Origin: Alphaproteobacteria bacterium
GTDB lineage: Bacteria > Pseudomonadota > Alphaproteobacteria > Reyranellales > Reyranellaceae
Length of the DNA: 64,000 nt
NCBI GenBank assembly: GCA_016870115.1
Contig: VGCH01000012.1
Span: forward strand, 1-64,000
Direction of reading: 5' to 3'
In this document: piece by piece, positions 51,590-60,888 of the stretch
Layout: every line of letters begins with the position of its first letter
Numbering within the stretch: position 1 is the first letter of the stretch
Made by a program: the position numbers and the translations under genes
Notes under the pieces: model-generated
What the model was told of the DNA's origin: nothing
The model's database searches: none
The model's input: only the letters and a program-made list of their open reading frames with translations

Positions 51590-52356
51590 CCGCCACGCCC
51601 CACCGCGTGCTCGATGCCACGGTGGTGCATGCCCGCACCCGGCCGCGGGCCAACGCCTTTCGCTACAAGGTGGGCTATCTGGCGCTCGATCTCGACCGGC
51701 TGTCCGAGGCCAAGGGCCGGCTGCTGAAGCTCGATCGCGCCGGCGCCCTCGCCTTCCACCGCGCCGACTATGGCGCGCGCGACGGCTCGGAGCCGGCCGC
51801 CTGGCTGCGCGGCGTGCTCGCCGAGCACGATCTCGCGCAAGCCTGCGACGGACGGCTGGTGCTGCTCACCCTGCCGCGCCTCTTGGGCTACGTCTTCAAT
51901 CCGGTCAGTTTCTGGTTCGCACACGACCGCGCGGGCGCGGTGCGGGCGGTGCTTTGCGAGGTGAACAACACCTTCGGCGAGCGGCACTGCTACCTCGTGC
52001 ACCATGCCGACCGGCGGCCGATCGGACCCGCCGATTGGCTGGACGGGCGCAAGGTGTTCCATGTCTCGCCGTTCCTGCCCGTGGCCGGGGCCTACCGCTT
52101 CCGCTTCCGGCTGGACGAGGGCCGCGCCCATGTCGACGTGAACTACCACGACGAGGGCGGGCTGATGCTCGCGACCTCGGTGGGTGGTCCGCTCGGCCCG
52201 CTGGGCGACGGGGCCATCCTGCGCCGCTTCCTACTCAATCCCTTGATGACCCTCGGGGTGGTCGCCCGGATCCATTGGCAGGCCTTGAAACTTTGGCAAA
52301 AGCGGGCGAAGCTTCACCGCAAACCGGACCCGCCGCAACGCTACATCACTTCGTGA
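51586..52356 (+). CDS. DUF1365 family protein
   Basis: The 256-residue protein has the family features: a start RVLDATVVHARTRPRANAFRYKV, then LGYVFNPVSFWFAHD near residue 102, a conserved EVNNTFGERHCYL near 125, and KVFHVSPFLPVAG near 153. Its reaction is not established; it is nearly always paired with the amine-oxidase-fold protein and a CFA synthase. The start GTG 51586 overlaps the upstream stop. The CFA synthase gene begins 4 bases downstream. Confidence 0.85.
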   Translation: MTATPHRVLDATVVHARTRPRANAFRYKVGYLALDLDRLSEAKGRLLKLDRAGALAFHRADYGARDGSEPAAWLRGVLAEHDLAQACDGRLVLLTLPRLLGYVFNPVSFWFAHDRAGAVRAVLCEVNNTFGERHCYLVHHADRRPIGPADWLDGRKVFHVSPFLPVAGAYRFRFRLDEGRAHVDVNYHDEGGLMLATSVGGPLGPLGDGAILRRFLLNPLMTLGVVARIHWQALKLWQKRAKLHRKPDPPQRYITS

Positions 52357-52360
52357 TCCG

Positions 52361-53530
52361 ATGAGCATCGCCGCCCGCTTCGCGCTTCACGCGCTCCGCC
52401 GCCTGGCGGTGGGTGGGCTCGCGGTCACGCTCCCCGACGGCACGGCACGCCGCTTTGGCAGCCTGGATGGCCCGCAGGCCGCAATTTCGATCTCCGACCC
52501 GCGCTTTTTCCGCCGCGTGCTGGCCGATGGCGATATCGGGCTCGCCGAAGCTTACATGGAGGGCTGGTTCGAGACGCCCGATCTCGCGGCCCTGATCGTG
52601 CTGCTGGCGACCAACGAGCGCGCGCTGGGCGGGATCGCGCGCGCCAATGGGCTGAAGAACCTGCTGCTGCGGTTGCTGCACCGTCGCAACGACAATTCCC
52701 GTGAGGGCTCGAAGCGCAACATCCACGCCCACTACGATCTCGGCAACGAGTTCTATGGGCTGTGGCTCGATCCCACCATGTCCTACTCGTCGGCGCTCTA
52801 TGCCGACGATCCCACGCGGCCGCTTGATGCCGCGCAGATCGCCAAGTACGAGCGCATCCTCGATCGCCTGGGCGCCCGGCAGGGCGACACGGTGCTGGAG
52901 ATCGGCTGCGGCTGGGGCGGCTTCGCGGAGGTGGCGGCGCGGCGCGGTCTGCGCGTGAGCGGCATCACCATCTCGAAGGAGCAGCTTGAGTTCGCGCGCG
53001 CGCGGCTCCAGCGCGCCGGGCTGGCCCACCGCGCCCAGCTCGAGTTCCGCGACTACCGCGATCTTGCGGGCCGCTACGACCATATCGTGTCGATCGAGAT
53101 GATCGAGGCGGTGGGCGAGCGGTACTGGCCGGACTATTTCGCCACTCTGAAGCGCCACCTCGTGCCCGGCGGTTCGGCGGTGGTTCAGGCGATCGTGATC
53201 GCCGACGAGTTCTACGAGGGCTATCGCACGCGGCCCGATTTCATCCAGACCCACATCTTTCCCGGTGGCATGCTGCTCACGCCCCGCCACATCGCCGAGC
53301 ATTGCCGACGGGCCGGGCTGGCGGTGGCCGAGCTCTACAGTTTCGGCATGGATTATGCCCGCACGCTCGATCTCTGGCTCGACCGCTTCGACCGTGTCGC
53401 GGACCAGGTGCGCGGGCTGGGCTTCGATGAGCGTTTCCGCCGTATGTGGCGCTATTATCTCGCCTATTGCTCCGCCGGCTTCGCCACCCGCCGGACGGAC
53501 GTATTGCAGGCGCACTTCAGGCCTATATAA
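52361..53530 (+). CDS. cfa: Cyclopropane-fatty-acyl-phospholipid synthase family methyltransferase
   Basis: The 389-residue enzyme transfers a methyl or methylene group from S-adenosylmethionine to unsaturated acyl chains of membrane lipids. It shows the substrate-binding HYDLGNEFYGLWLDPTMSYS near residue 124-143, the SAM motif VLEIGCGWGGFAEVAARR near 178-195, and VSIEMIEAVGERYW near 243-256 including the catalytic acid. The final residues and an MFS gene 57 bases downstream complete the lipid cluster. Confidence 0.9.
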   Translation: MSIAARFALHALRRLAVGGLAVTLPDGTARRFGSLDGPQAAISISDPRFFRRVLADGDIGLAEAYMEGWFETPDLAALIVLLATNERALGGIARANGLKNLLLRLLHRRNDNSREGSKRNIHAHYDLGNEFYGLWLDPTMSYSSALYADDPTRPLDAAQIAKYERILDRLGARQGDTVLEIGCGWGGFAEVAARRGLRVSGITISKEQLEFARARLQRAGLAHRAQLEFRDYRDLAGRYDHIVSIEMIEAVGERYWPDYFATLKRHLVPGGSAVVQAIVIADEFYEGYRTRPDFIQTHIFPGGMLLTPRHIAEHCRRAGLAVAELYSFGMDYARTLDLWLDRFDRVADQVRGLGFDERFRRMWRYYLAYCSAGFATRRTDVLQAHFRPI

Positions 53531-53587
53531 GGGGCCGGAGTAGGCCGCTCTTCAGAGGCGCGCCGCCAGACAGGAAGGCTTCCCAGA

Positions 53588-54958
53588 GTGCACGGTCCCT
53601 CGCGCGGCGGTTCGCCCGCCGCTTCGGTCAAGCTGCCGCTCGATCGCCTCATCGCCTACTCCGCCCTGCAGTTGCCGCTCGCCATGTGCGCGCTGCCCGT
53701 GGTGCTGAATGTCAGCCACTACTACGGCGAGGTGTTGAAGCTCTCCTTCGGCGTCATGGGCGCGATCTTCATCGCCGCCCGCATCATCGACGCCATCCAG
53801 GACCCGATCCTGGGCCTCATCAGCGACCGCTTCACCCATCGCGGCCGCTGGGGTCGCATGGTGTTCGTGGGCATGATGGTGCCGTTCCTGATGGCCGGCT
53901 TCTTCATGCTGTTCGACCCGCCAGACGCCATCGTCGGCAACGGCACGATGCTGGCGGGATGGCTGTTCCTCGCACTGTTTATCGTGCATCTGGGTTATGC
54001 CGGCGTCTCGATCAGCTACCACGCGCACGGCGCCGAGCTGAGCGACGACTATCACGAGCGCACCAAAGTCACGGTCGGCCGCGAAGTGTTCGGCCTCACC
54101 GGCATGACGCTGGCGGTCGTTTTGCCGACGTATCTCACCTCGCAGTTCGGCGAGGCGGACGGCTATGTCTGGCTCGGGATCCTGTTCCTGCCGATCGCGC
54201 TCGCGTGCGCGGTGCCTTCGCTTCTCTGGTCGCCGCCGTCGGTCAACAAGCCGGTCGTCCATGAAGGTCGCAACCCCTTCGCGCCCTTCTTTGCGCCGCT
54301 CAAGAATCGCCTGTTCCGCCGCCTGCTGCTGGTGTTCGTCGTGAACGGAGCGGCGCTGGGTGTCGCTGTCACTGTGATGCTGTTCTACGTCGAGCACGTG
54401 CTCAAGGGCGGCAAGCTGCAGGCCGGCCTGATCCTGCTGGTCTATTTCATCGCCGGCGCCGCCTCTGTGCCCTTGTGGCTGATCCTGTCGCGTCGGCTCA
54501 CCAAGGCCGCTGCCTGGTTCATCGGCATGGTACTGACCGTTTTTGCCATGGGTATGGCGGTGTTCGTGGGTGCCGGTGACTTCTACTGGTTCCTCGGGAT
54601 TTCGGTCGTGACCGGGCTCGGCATTGGCGCCGACTATGGCCTTCCGCCCTCGATCCTCGCTGACGTGATCGACAGCGAGGAAGGCGGCGACACACGTGGC
54701 AAGACGGGCACCTATTTCGGCCTCTGGGCGCTCGCCACCAAGCTCGCGACGGCGATCGGCGCGGCGGGCTCGCTGCCCGTGGCCGCGTGGCTGGGTTTCA
54801 ACCCCGCCAAGGGCCAGTACGACACGGACGCGCTGGTGATCGTCTATATTGTCGTTCCGGTCTGCATCAAGATCGCGGCCGCCATCCTGATCTGGTTCAT
54901 CAAGATCGAGGCCACACGCGACTCCGTCCGCGTCGAACTCGGCGCCCGCCGCGTCTGA
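53588..54958 (+). CDS. MFS transporter (GPH/MelB-like)
   Basis: The 456-residue carrier has about 12 membrane helices and the glycoside-pentoside-hexuronide signature region: DAIQDPILGLISDRFTHRGRWGR near residue 71-93 and a mirrored FFAPLKNRLFRRLLLVFVVN near 237. The start is GTG 53588, with AGGAAGG about 10 bases ahead. Relatives beside CFA-type genes may carry lipid-linked or sugar substrates; the substrate here is unknown. Confidence 0.88.
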   Translation: MHGPSRGGSPAASVKLPLDRLIAYSALQLPLAMCALPVVLNVSHYYGEVLKLSFGVMGAIFIAARIIDAIQDPILGLISDRFTHRGRWGRMVFVGMMVPFLMAGFFMLFDPPDAIVGNGTMLAGWLFLALFIVHLGYAGVSISYHAHGAELSDDYHERTKVTVGREVFGLTGMTLAVVLPTYLTSQFGEADGYVWLGILFLPIALACAVPSLLWSPPSVNKPVVHEGRNPFAPFFAPLKNRLFRRLLLVFVVNGAALGVAVTVMLFYVEHVLKGGKLQAGLILLVYFIAGAASVPLWLILSRRLTKAAAWFIGMVLTVFAMGMAVFVGAGDFYWFLGISVVTGLGIGADYGLPPSILADVIDSEEGGDTRGKTGTYFGLWALATKLATAIGAAGSLPVAAWLGFNPAKGQYDTDALVIVYIVVPVCIKIAAAILIWFIKIEATRDSVRVELGARRV

Positions 54959-54980
54959 CGGCGGCTCCCAGCCTGACCGC

Positions 54981-56066
54981 TCACGCGATGAGGTCGAGAC
55001 GGGTCGGCTGGCGCAGGCCGAAGTCGCGCTCCAGCGACCAGGCGGCGCGGGCGAGGCTCGCGAAGTACGCGCGGAAATCCAACGTGTGCTTGAGGTCGCC
55101 CTCCTGGAGGTCGGCAAGCGACGGCGTCGTCCCCTGCAAGCCACCCTTCACGCCGCCGCCCATCACGAAATGCGGCGCGGCCGTGCCGTGGTCGGTGCCG
55201 CCGCTGGCATTCTGGCGCGCCCGCCGGCCGAACTCCGAGTAGGTCGCGACCAGCACGTCGTTCCATCGGCCAGCCGCGATCAGATTGCGGCGCAGCGTGG
55301 CGAGGCCCTGGCCGAGCTGACCCAGCAGTCGGTCGTGAGTCTGGAGCTGGTTGGCATGGGTGTCGAAGCTCCCGATCGCCACCTTTATGGCGCGCACCGG
55401 TGTTTGCGCCAGCACCAGCCGCGTCGCGAGATCGAGCTGGCGACCGAGTGTTCCTTTCTGGGCATACGACTCGGCTGGCGAGGCGCCTGCACTTAGCCGG
55501 TCACGCAAGCCGACCGCCGCCTGGTTCACCTCGGCTTGAATGCCCAGCACGTGACGCAACGCCGGATTGGCGCCGGCGCGCTCGCGTTCCATCGGCTTCA
55601 GCTGGCTCGCCTGGCGCAGGAAGCTCTCGGCATCCTGCATCACCACGGTGCGCAGGCCGGGACCGACCATCGGCAACGCATTGGTATCGACCACGATGCC
55701 CTCGACGCCGGGACCCGCCGGCCGGGGCACGTCTTTGAAGGCCTGCGCGATCCAGCCTTCCGACAGCGTCTGGTTGGACGCCGACGCGGTGTCCCAGATT
55801 TCGATCGAACGGAAATGCGAGCGGTTGGGATAGGGGTATCCCAGCCCCTGCACGATCGCGAGGTCCTTGGCCTGCCACGATGCCATCAGCGGCTCGAGCT
55901 TGCCGTGCAGGGCGAGACGCTCGTCGAGCGGTACGACCTGCTCGCGTGAGAGGCCGATGCCCGGCCGCAGTGTGCGATAGAGCGGGTCGGCATAGGGCAC
56001 GAGCGTGTTCAGCCCGTCATTGCCGCCTTTGAGTTCCACCAGGATCAGGATGCGATCGCGCGCCAT
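54981..56066 (-). CDS. DUF1501 family protein
   Basis: The 361-residue protein starts MARDRILILVELKGGNDGLN and belongs to the DUF1501 group, related to the alkaline-phosphatase/sulfatase fold. Conserved histidine and aspartate clusters appear in GYPYPNRSHFRSIEIW near residue 77 and GGTDHGTAAPHFVMGG near 292-307. No signal peptide is visible, although relatives often carry a Tat signal. It is the last gene of the sigma-factor operon and follows DUF1800 by 8 bases; the pair is conserved in many bacteria but not understood. Confidence 0.88.
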   Translation of the reverse strand: MARDRILILVELKGGNDGLNTLVPYADPLYRTLRPGIGLSREQVVPLDERLALHGKLEPLMASWQAKDLAIVQGLGYPYPNRSHFRSIEIWDTASASNQTLSEGWIAQAFKDVPRPAGPGVEGIVVDTNALPMVGPGLRTVVMQDAESFLRQASQLKPMERERAGANPALRHVLGIQAEVNQAAVGLRDRLSAGASPAESYAQKGTLGRQLDLATRLVLAQTPVRAIKVAIGSFDTHANQLQTHDRLLGQLGQGLATLRRNLIAAGRWNDVLVATYSEFGRRARQNASGGTDHGTAAPHFVMGGGVKGGLQGTTPSLADLQEGDLKHTLDFRAYFASLARAAWSLERDFGLRQPTRLDLIA

Positions 56067-56074
56067 GGTGTGGC

Positions 56075-57589
56075 TCACTTCAGCTGGTAGGCGGGATCGA
56101 GGAGGGCCTGCGCCACCGCGACGCCGGGCGCTGCCATCTCGATGTCGCCGAGCGGCGCACGCGCCAGCAGCGCCTGGACGAGCTGTGGCGGGTCGACGCC
56201 GCGCAGGCTCGGCCCCAGCCGCGCCTCGGCGCCGGCACCCCGCAGGCTGCGCCCCTCGACCGGACGCCCGTCCATCCCGGCCATGTCGCGCGGCGCCATG
56301 GCCTGCCCGTCCCGCGTCGGTCCGCGCATGCCGCCGCCCAGCCCCTCCATCACCGAGACGGTCGTCGCCTCGACGATGCGGCGCAGCTGTTGCTGGCGCA
56401 GCAGCAGCGTGTGGGTGGAGATCCACGCCGTGCCGCCCGGCCAACCCTTGACGTTGGGTGGATCGAACGGCACCTGCCCCTGCCCGCTCATCATCCGCAC
56501 GAGCTGGGTCTTTTCGGGCACCGGCAGACCGAGCACGCGCACGGTGCCAACGATCAGGTCGGCCGGCGACTTGATCAGCGCGGCGCGGTTGGCCGGATCA
56601 AGGAAGGCGGGTGACGTGAAGAGCGCACGCAGGAGCGGCCGCATCTCGTAGCGGGCGCCACGCAAGACGCCGGCGAGCCGCTTCACTTCGCGCGCATCGG
56701 GCTCCAGCGAAACGAACTCGCGCCAGAGCTTTTCGACCAACGTCTCGGCGGTGCGCGGGTGGGCAAGAAGGATATCGAGCACGGCATCGCCATCGAAGGA
56801 CCCGCGCTTGCCGAGAAAGACCTTCTCGCCGCCATCGTGTTGGGCGGCGTTGAACTGGAACGCAAAGGTTTCGCGATCGATCGTGCGACCGGTGAAGGCG
56901 CGGGCGGCGGCCTTGATGTCGGACTCGCCGTAGTGGCCCTCGCCCAGGGTGAACAGCTCAAGGAGCTCACGGCCGAAATTCTCGTTGGGATTGCGCGCCA
57001 CGCTGCGCACGCCGTCGAGATAGACCAGCATCGCCGGATCGCGCGCGACGGCCTTCAGCAACGTCGCGAAATTGCCGAGCGCGTGGGCACGGTACAGCTC
57101 GTTCTGGCGATAGAGCGCCGGTACGTACCGCACCTTCTGGAAGCCGCTGGTGAAATGGTTGTGCCAGAACCAGGTCATGCGTTCGACCAGCGGCCGCTCG
57201 CTCACCAGCATTTCGGCGACCCACCAGTTGCGCAGCTCGCGGGCCTGCTCCTGCAGCGGCCGCAAGATCTGAAGCGTGCGATCGCCCTGCCCCTTCTTGC
57301 CGGCCTCCTGCAGCTCCCGGATGCGCTCCGGCCCCTCGGTCACCCATTCGGGCACTGGCGTCGTGGCCTTGTGCGGGCGCGCGTCCAGCAGACGGTCGAG
57401 AACCGCGCCATAGTCCATCGCCGCCGTCGCGGCGATCTCAGCCGGGGTCGGGCCCCAGGCCGTGCGCAGCAGCAGGTGCCGAGCGAGATCGCTGCCCATC
57501 GGTGCCGCCCAGGCGACGCGCGGGACCATCGCCAGCCCGCCTGACGCGGCGGCGAGCCCGACGAGATGGCGGCGGCCTATCCGACTCAT
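56075..57589 (-). CDS. DUF1800 family protein with probable Tat signal
   Basis: The 504-residue product begins MSRIGRRHLVGLAAASGGLA, a twin-arginine-like export signal, cleaved near WAAP. It then has the DUF1800 core: HLLLRTAWGPTPAEI near residue 37, MTWFWHNHFTSGFQ near 138, NFGRELLELFTLGEGHY near 202, and PPNVKGWPGGTAWIS near 373. A disordered Gly/Arg-rich insert (about 409-450) precedes the end. It probably forms an exported partner for DUF1501. Confidence 0.9.
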   Translation of the reverse strand: MSRIGRRHLVGLAAASGGLAMVPRVAWAAPMGSDLARHLLLRTAWGPTPAEIAATAAMDYGAVLDRLLDARPHKATTPVPEWVTEGPERIRELQEAGKKGQGDRTLQILRPLQEQARELRNWWVAEMLVSERPLVERMTWFWHNHFTSGFQKVRYVPALYRQNELYRAHALGNFATLLKAVARDPAMLVYLDGVRSVARNPNENFGRELLELFTLGEGHYGESDIKAAARAFTGRTIDRETFAFQFNAAQHDGGEKVFLGKRGSFDGDAVLDILLAHPRTAETLVEKLWREFVSLEPDAREVKRLAGVLRGARYEMRPLLRALFTSPAFLDPANRAALIKSPADLIVGTVRVLGLPVPEKTQLVRMMSGQGQVPFDPPNVKGWPGGTAWISTHTLLLRQQQLRRIVEATTVSVMEGLGGGMRGPTRDGQAMAPRDMAGMDGRPVEGRSLRGAGAEARLGPSLRGVDPPQLVQALLARAPLGDIEMAAPGVAVAQALLDPAYQLK

Positions 57590-57596
57590 GCTGCAC

Positions 57597-58166
57597 CTAT
57601 TGCTGCTGCGGACGCGGCGGCGGCGAACGCTGGCCACCCGGGCCGCCCGGCCTCGGTCCGCGTGACCCCGGCCCCGGACCAAACCCCAGCAGCCGATCGG
57701 CCATGCTCGCCTGCAGGCGCTCGCGCTGGTCGTCGCGCAGGTAGCCGCTCATTTCGGAGACGACGCGCAGGTTCTCCTTCTGGGATTCCACCCGCAGCTG
57801 GGCGGAGCGTTCGAGGATGGCGTCGATCTTCTGATAGCTGGGCTGGGTTTGCTTCAGCTCGGCCACCGCCTGCTGGCGCAGTGTTGAAAGCTCGCGACCG
57901 CGCTCGCGCCGGTTGGGGCTGCGGCTGTCGGCGATCGCCAGGAAGCGCGCGCGCTGCTGCTCGTCGAGCTCGAGGTCGCGCATCATCGCTTCAAGCGGCG
58001 GCAAGGGCGGTCGCGCGCCCGGCGTCAGGTGCACACCGGCGTTCATGCCCTGCATCGGCGCGATCGTCGGCGGCTTGACCCAGGCGTTCCAGACGAAGCC
58101 CGCCAGCACGAAAGCGTTCACCGCCGCCGACAGGCCGAACAGGATCCAGGGAAGTCGCGATGTCAT
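57597..58166 (-). CDS. Periplasmic heavy-metal-sensor/CpxP-like protein
   Basis: The 189-residue protein has an N-terminal membrane segment (ILFGLSAAVNAFVLAGFVWN) then a helical domain with LELDEQQRARFLAIADSR near residue 65 and a second arm ending SEMSGYLRDDQRERL near 141. This pattern matches CpxP/CnrX-like periplasmic sensors. The C-terminus is a Gly-Pro-Arg tail ending in glutamines. It follows the anti-sigma-like gene by 1 base, so it may pass an envelope signal to it. Confidence 0.75.
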   Translation of the reverse strand: MTSRLPWILFGLSAAVNAFVLAGFVWNAWVKPPTIAPMQGMNAGVHLTPGARPPLPPLEAMMRDLELDEQQRARFLAIADSRSPNRRERGRELSTLRQQAVAELKQTQPSYQKIDAILERSAQLRVESQKENLRVVSEMSGYLRDDQRERLQASMADRLLGFGPGPGSRGPRPGGPGGQRSPPPRPQQQ

Positions 58167-58167
58167 G

Positions 58168-58620
58168 TCAGCCTCCCTCGCCAAGAAGATCGTCGAGCGC
58201 ACTCAGCGGATCGGCAGCGAACGCCGCTCCGGCCTGGCGATCGAGCGCATAGGACGTGCCGAGACCGCCGCCCATGGTGAACCCGCCGGCCGAGAGTACG
58301 ATGGCCAGCACCGCGACACCGGCCGCCTGCACGGCCTTGCGGAAGCCGCCGAACAGGAACTCGGCCAGCAGCGAAGGCCCACGCGCTGCGGCGCGCTCCG
58401 CCTCGAAGCCGACCAACGCCTGAGCCCGCACGACGAGCCGCTGCGGCGCCGCCGGCAGGGGTTGGCCCAGAACGAAGGCCAGGTCGCGCGCTGCGGCAGC
58501 CAACGCCGGGTCGGCCGCCATGGCGGTCTCGAGAGCCCGCGTCTCGGCCTCGGACAGCCGGCCGTCGAGCCAGGCGGCGAGCGCCTGATCGGAAACGGAG
58601 GGGGCGGACAGGGTGGTCAT
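58168..58620 (-). CDS. Anti-sigma factor-like membrane protein
   Basis: The 150-residue protein has a short N-terminal cytoplasmic domain (QALAAWLDGRLSEAETRALE, a typical anti-sigma zinc-less helix pair near residues 12-31). One membrane span (AVQAAGVAVLAIVLSAGGFT, about 95-114) and a short periplasmic tail follow. AGGAG precedes the start. It sits directly after the sigma factor gene, the usual place for its inhibitor. Confidence 0.75.
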   Translation of the reverse strand: MTTLSAPSVSDQALAAWLDGRLSEAETRALETAMAADPALAAAARDLAFVLGQPLPAAPQRLVVRAQALVGFEAERAAARGPSLLAEFLFGGFRKAVQAAGVAVLAIVLSAGGFTMGGGLGTSYALDRQAGAAFAADPLSALDDLLGEGG

Positions 58621-58669
58621 GGAAAGCTCCTGAATTTCATACGTAACTTGGGGCCGGGTCATCCCCGCT

Positions 58670-59215
58670 CTAGGAAGAATCGATCCGGAAATGTTCTCGC
58701 AGCCGCAGCAGAGCCTTGTGATGGGTGCTCCGCACGGTCTGTGCGTCGACGCCCAAATCGGTCGCGACTTCGGCCACATCGCGGTCCTCGTCGTAGAGAA
58801 GGCGGAGGATCAAGGTCTGGCGCTCGGTCAGAAGTCCCTGGGGAATAACGATTTTCTCGACATGCTTGTCCTCAACGGCCAGCGCGGATTCCGGAGCATC
58901 CTCCAGCGCCTCGGTCGCCTGCCGGCGGCGGCGGACATGGTCGATCGCGGCCGAGCGCGCCACCACCGCCAGCCAGGTGGAGAGCTTCGCCCGCGCCGGA
59001 TCGTAGGTCTTGAGGAGCCGCATCTCCTGGGCGCAGAGGCGGACAAAGACATCCTGGGCGGCGTCCAGCACGTCGTCCTCACCCAGCCGATAGGAAGCGA
59101 GTGCGCGGCGCACCACAGCGTTGATCAGCGGCGCCGCCGCGACCACGAAGCCGTCCCAGGCGCGTTTGCTGCCCGCGGTGAGGCTACGCAGGTCGGTGTC
59201 ATTCAGTTCCGCCAC
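58670..59215 (-). CDS. ECF-family RNA polymerase sigma factor
   Basis: The 181-residue sigma factor has region 2 (DAAQDVFVRLCAQEMRLLKT near 51-70, then WLAVVARSAAIDHVRRRR near 82-99) and region 4 (LTERQTLILRLLYDEDRDVA then the helix-turn-helix DLGVDAQTVRSTHHKALLRL near 149-168). It leads a five-gene minus-strand operon with an anti-sigma-like protein, a CpxP-like sensor, DUF1800 and DUF1501. It probably directs its own transcription. Confidence 0.92.
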   Translation of the reverse strand: MAELNDTDLRSLTAGSKRAWDGFVVAAAPLINAVVRRALASYRLGEDDVLDAAQDVFVRLCAQEMRLLKTYDPARAKLSTWLAVVARSAAIDHVRRRRQATEALEDAPESALAVEDKHVEKIVIPQGLLTERQTLILRLLYDEDRDVAEVATDLGVDAQTVRSTHHKALLRLREHFRIDSS

Positions 59216-59334
59216 GCGCGCCAGTGTAGGTCGCGACCTCCGGACGCGCCACTGCGGCCGCGCGCCGTTGTCGTTTGTGCCGGCGCGTCGGGCCGGTAAA
59301 GTCCGCCGGACATGAACCGGAGGACATCGTTCCG

Positions 59335-60888
59335 ATGAGCGAATCGCTGACCAGGCAGCAGAAGATCGTCAAGGACGCCGCGCGCGGGAGCGGCGTCGTG
59401 GTGGCGCAGAATGTGCGCGCGGCCGAAGTCGGCACCGAGGTGCTGCGGGCCGGCGGCAACGCCATCGACGCCGCCGTCGCCACCGCCATGGCGCTGGGCA
59501 CGCTGGAACCCTGGATGAGCGGCATCGGCGGCATCGGTTTCATGACCGTATGGGACGCCAAGGCCGGCCGCGCCTGGACCATCGACTACGGTCCGATCTC
59601 GGCGCGTGGCCTCGATCCCGCGACCTACCCGCTGACGGGCGAAGGGGCCTCAGACCTGTTCGGCTGGGCGCCGGTCGTCGGCAACCGCAACATCCACGGC
59701 TACCACTCGATCGCCGTGCCCGGCCAGGTCGCCGGCATGGCGCTGGCCCTTGAGCGCTTCGGCACGATGAAGTGGAAGGATCTGCTGCAGCCGGCCATCA
59801 AGCTAGCCGAACGCGGCATGGAGCTCGACTGGTACATGACGCTCCTGATCGCGACCAGCGCGCGTGAGCTGTCGTTGTTTCCGACCTCGCGCGCCACCTA
59901 TCTGCCGGGTGGGCATCCGCCGGTGCAGGACTGGGCGGCCAGCCGCAGCTTCCTGAAGCTCGGCAATCTCGGCACGACCATGCGCCGCCTGGCCGAAGGT
60001 GGTGTGCGCGACTACTACGAAGGCGACCTCGCGCGCGACATCGTGGCCGACCTCAACGCGGGCGGCTCGCCGATCTCATTGGCCGATCTGGCGGCCTACA
60101 AGGCGCGACTGGTCGATCCGCTCTCCTTCGAGCACAACGGCACCACGATCAATGTGGCGGGCGGATTGACCGCCGGCCCGACACTGCGCCGCGCGCTGGA
60201 GTTGACCGCCGGCCGCACCCGCGGCTCGGGCGCGCCAGATGCCGCGTTCTTCGTCTCCGTCGCAGAGTCCATGCATCGCGCCTACGAGGAGCGCCTCGCG
60301 ACCATGGGTGAGAAGCCCACCGATTCCTGCACCACGCATTTCTGCGCCGCCGACCGGCACGGCAACATGGTGGCGCTGACTCAGACGCTGCTGTCGCTGT
60401 TCGGCAGCCGCGTGATGCTGCCGCATACTGGCATCCTGATGAATAACGGCATCATGTGGTTCGATCCCGAACCCGGAAAGCCGAACTCCATCGCGGCGGG
60501 CAAGCGGCCGCTCACCAACATCTGCCCCGTCGTTGCGAGCAAGGACGGCAAGGCCCTGTTCTGCATCGGCGCCTCGGGCGGGCGGCGCATCGTGCCGGCG
60601 GTGGCACAGCTTTCGATGATGATGATCGATCGCGGCCTCGATGTGCATACCGCGTTCCACACACCGCGCATCGACATTTCCGGCGTCGGACCGATCCGCC
60701 TGAACCGCGACCTGCCCGACGCCGTCAAGCGCGCCATTGCCGAGAAGCTGCCGACGACCAACGTGGCCAACGTCGTCTATCCGCTGAACTTTGCCAACCC
60801 GTCCTGCATCGCGCGCGACCCGGCGACCGGCCTGCTCACCGGCATGAACGAGGTGCAGTCGCCCTGGGCGGGCGGAGCCGCGGTATGA
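59335..60888 (+). CDS. ggt: Gamma-glutamyltransferase family protein
   Basis: The 517-residue Ntn hydrolase would cleave or transfer gamma-glutamyl groups, normally after self-cleavage before a threonine. That threonine is in SCTTHFCAADRHGN near residue 335. Other landmarks are AGGNAIDAAVATAMALG near 41-57 and TGILMNNGIMWFDP near 364-377. No signal peptide is seen, so it may be cytoplasmic, and it lacks part of the usual small-subunit spacing. It overlaps the binding-protein gene by ATGA. Confidence 0.9.
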   Translation: MSESLTRQQKIVKDAARGSGVVVAQNVRAAEVGTEVLRAGGNAIDAAVATAMALGTLEPWMSGIGGIGFMTVWDAKAGRAWTIDYGPISARGLDPATYPLTGEGASDLFGWAPVVGNRNIHGYHSIAVPGQVAGMALALERFGTMKWKDLLQPAIKLAERGMELDWYMTLLIATSARELSLFPTSRATYLPGGHPPVQDWAASRSFLKLGNLGTTMRRLAEGGVRDYYEGDLARDIVADLNAGGSPISLADLAAYKARLVDPLSFEHNGTTINVAGGLTAGPTLRRALELTAGRTRGSGAPDAAFFVSVAESMHRAYEERLATMGEKPTDSCTTHFCAADRHGNMVALTQTLLSLFGSRVMLPHTGILMNNGIMWFDPEPGKPNSIAAGKRPLTNICPVVASKDGKALFCIGASGGRRIVPAVAQLSMMMIDRGLDVHTAFHTPRIDISGVGPIRLNRDLPDAVKRAIAEKLPTTNVANVVYPLNFANPSCIARDPATGLLTGMNEVQSPWAGGAAV

